Below are positions 7,353 to 7,955 of a stretch of 7,955 nt of DNA, in pieces. Position numbers and translations under genes: made by a program. Under the pieces are notes generated by a model that was not told the origin of the DNA, ran no database searches, and saw only the letters and a list, made by a program, of their open reading frames with translations. Origin of the DNA: an uncultured Micrococcales bacterium (GTDB taxonomy: Bacteria > Actinomycetota > Actinomycetes > Actinomycetales > Microbacteriaceae); contig CAIPNT010000159.1 of NCBI GenBank assembly GCA_903866485.1, forward strand, positions 1 to 7,955. Reading direction: 5' to 3'. The number at the start of each line of letters is the position of its first letter. Positions within the stretch are counted from its first letter, which is position 1.

Positions 7353-7955
7353 TTACTCCGAGTCAGAACCGGTTGGAACTGGCATTGACTTCTGAACCTG
7401 CATTAGAAACTCGACGTTGCTCGAGGTTTCCTTTAGGCGGCTCAAAACAAGCTCGAGTGCCTGCTGTTGCTCTAGACCAGCTAGGGCACGGCGAAGCTTC
7501 CAAACAATCTTGGTCTCATCCGGGCTCATCAACATCTCTTCGCGACGGGTGCCCGAAGCGTTGACGTCAACGGCTGGGAAGATGCGCTTGTCAGCAAGTG
7601 CGCGTGACAGGCGAAGCTCCATGTTTCCGGTTCCCTTGAACTCTTCGAAGATAACCTCGTCCATCTTTGAACCGGTCTCAACGAGTGCGGTTGCCAGGAT
7701 GGTGAGCGAGCCGCCGTCCTCGATGTTGCGGGCTGCACCGAAGAAGCGCTTTGGTGGGTAAAGCGCCGACGAATCGACACCACCAGAAAGGATGCGGCCA
7801 GATGCAGGTGCGCTCAAGTTGTAAGCGCGGCCCAGGCGGGTGATCGAGTCAAGAAGAACTACAACGTCGTGACCAAGCTCAACCAAACGCTTTGCGCGCT
7901 CGATAGCCAACTCGGCGACGGTGGTGTGGTCTTCAGCAGGGCGGTCGAAGGTTGA
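7353..7955 (-). CDS. rho: Transcription termination factor Rho, C-terminal part (cut by window edge)
   Basis: Hexameric RNA-dependent ATPase/helicase that ends transcription at Rho-dependent sites. The visible 200 residues cover the C-terminal half of the RecA-like ATPase, beginning [16 protein letters not shown]. Walker B is at 31-37 (VVVLLDS), followed by ITRLGRAYN (38-46). The Q-loop region is at about 55-66 ([12 protein letters not shown]), then [20 protein letters not shown] (68-87), and the R-loop region FKGTGNMEL (106-114). The N-terminal RNA-binding domain, Walker A and any actinobacterial insertion lie outside the window. The C-terminus extends slightly past the E. coli end ([11 protein letters not shown]). 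Only 3 nt separate its stop from prfA, in the same frame; the usual actinobacterial rpmE between them is missing. Confidence 0.97.
   Translation of the reverse strand, partial: STFDRPAEDHTTVAELAIERAKRLVELGHDVVVLLDSITRLGRAYNLSAPASGRILSGGVDSSALYPPKRFFGAARNIEDGGSLTILATALVETGSKMDEVIFEEFKGTGNMELRLSRALADKRIFPAVDVNASGTRREEMLMSPDETKIVWKLRRALAGLEQQQALELVLSRLKETSSNVEFLMQVQKSMPVPTGSDSE
7356..7359 (-). promoter_or_regulatory. Ribosome-binding site of prfA inside the end of rho
   Basis: GGAG on the coding strand, inside the last codons of rho and six bases before the TTG start (GGAG-TAAAAA-TTG). The rho stop codon lies within the spacer, so ribosomes ending rho would be placed at the prfA start. Confidence 0.6.

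Noticed and set aside
7417..7761. Plus-strand ORF opposite rho (114 codons)
   Set aside because: Antisense to the highly conserved Rho ATPase core; Ser/Arg-rich shadow composition.

Overview
The window is a compact, wholly minus-strand run of housekeeping genes from an actinobacterium. In transcription order (right to left) it reads rho (3' part), prfA, prmC, a tsaC/sua5-type gene, a wecA-type glycosyl-1-phosphate transferase gene, an atpI-like gene, atpB, atpE, atpF, atpH and atpA (5' part). From memory this matches the rho-prfA-hemK-sua5-rfe-atpI-atpBEFHA order of Mycobacterium tuberculosis, but the rpmE gene that lies between rho and prfA there is absent here. The moderate GC content (by eye somewhat above 50%), the long AtpH of 267 residues, separate atpF and atpH genes (fused in mycobacteria) and the tight packing suggest Microbacteriaceae, perhaps a small-genome planktonic lineage such as Rhodoluna or Aquiluna. 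That placement is an inference.

Region 3543-7955 is the information-processing and envelope half: Rho (transcription termination), release factor RF1, PrmC (which methylates the GGQ glutamine of RF1), threonylcarbamoyl-AMP synthase (tRNA t6A) and a polyprenyl-phosphate sugar-1-phosphate transferase. Junctions are very tight: a 3-nt gap, a 14-nt overlap, a 30-nt gap, a 1-nt overlap and an 8-nt overlap, so one polycistronic transcript with translational coupling is likely.

Region 1-3139 is the ATP synthase half. A 161-nt leader between atpI and the likely atpB start is the longest non-coding stretch and carries a candidate extended -10 promoter. The F0 genes atpB, atpE and atpF are followed by the F1 genes atpH and atpA. 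The two larger gaps, before atpE (46 nt) and before atpA (83 nt), contain perfect hairpins; the short junctions around atpF do not.

The main curiosities are an apparent CTG start for atpB behind a consensus ribosome-binding site, the hairpins placed only in front of multi-copy subunit genes, an internal duplication that accounts for the length of AtpH, and non-ATG starts at six of the ten visible starts. I see no mobile element, CRISPR array, RNA gene, convincing intrinsic terminator or novel defence or metabolic system; this is a conserved core-genome region. No gene-free stretch exceeds 300 bases.
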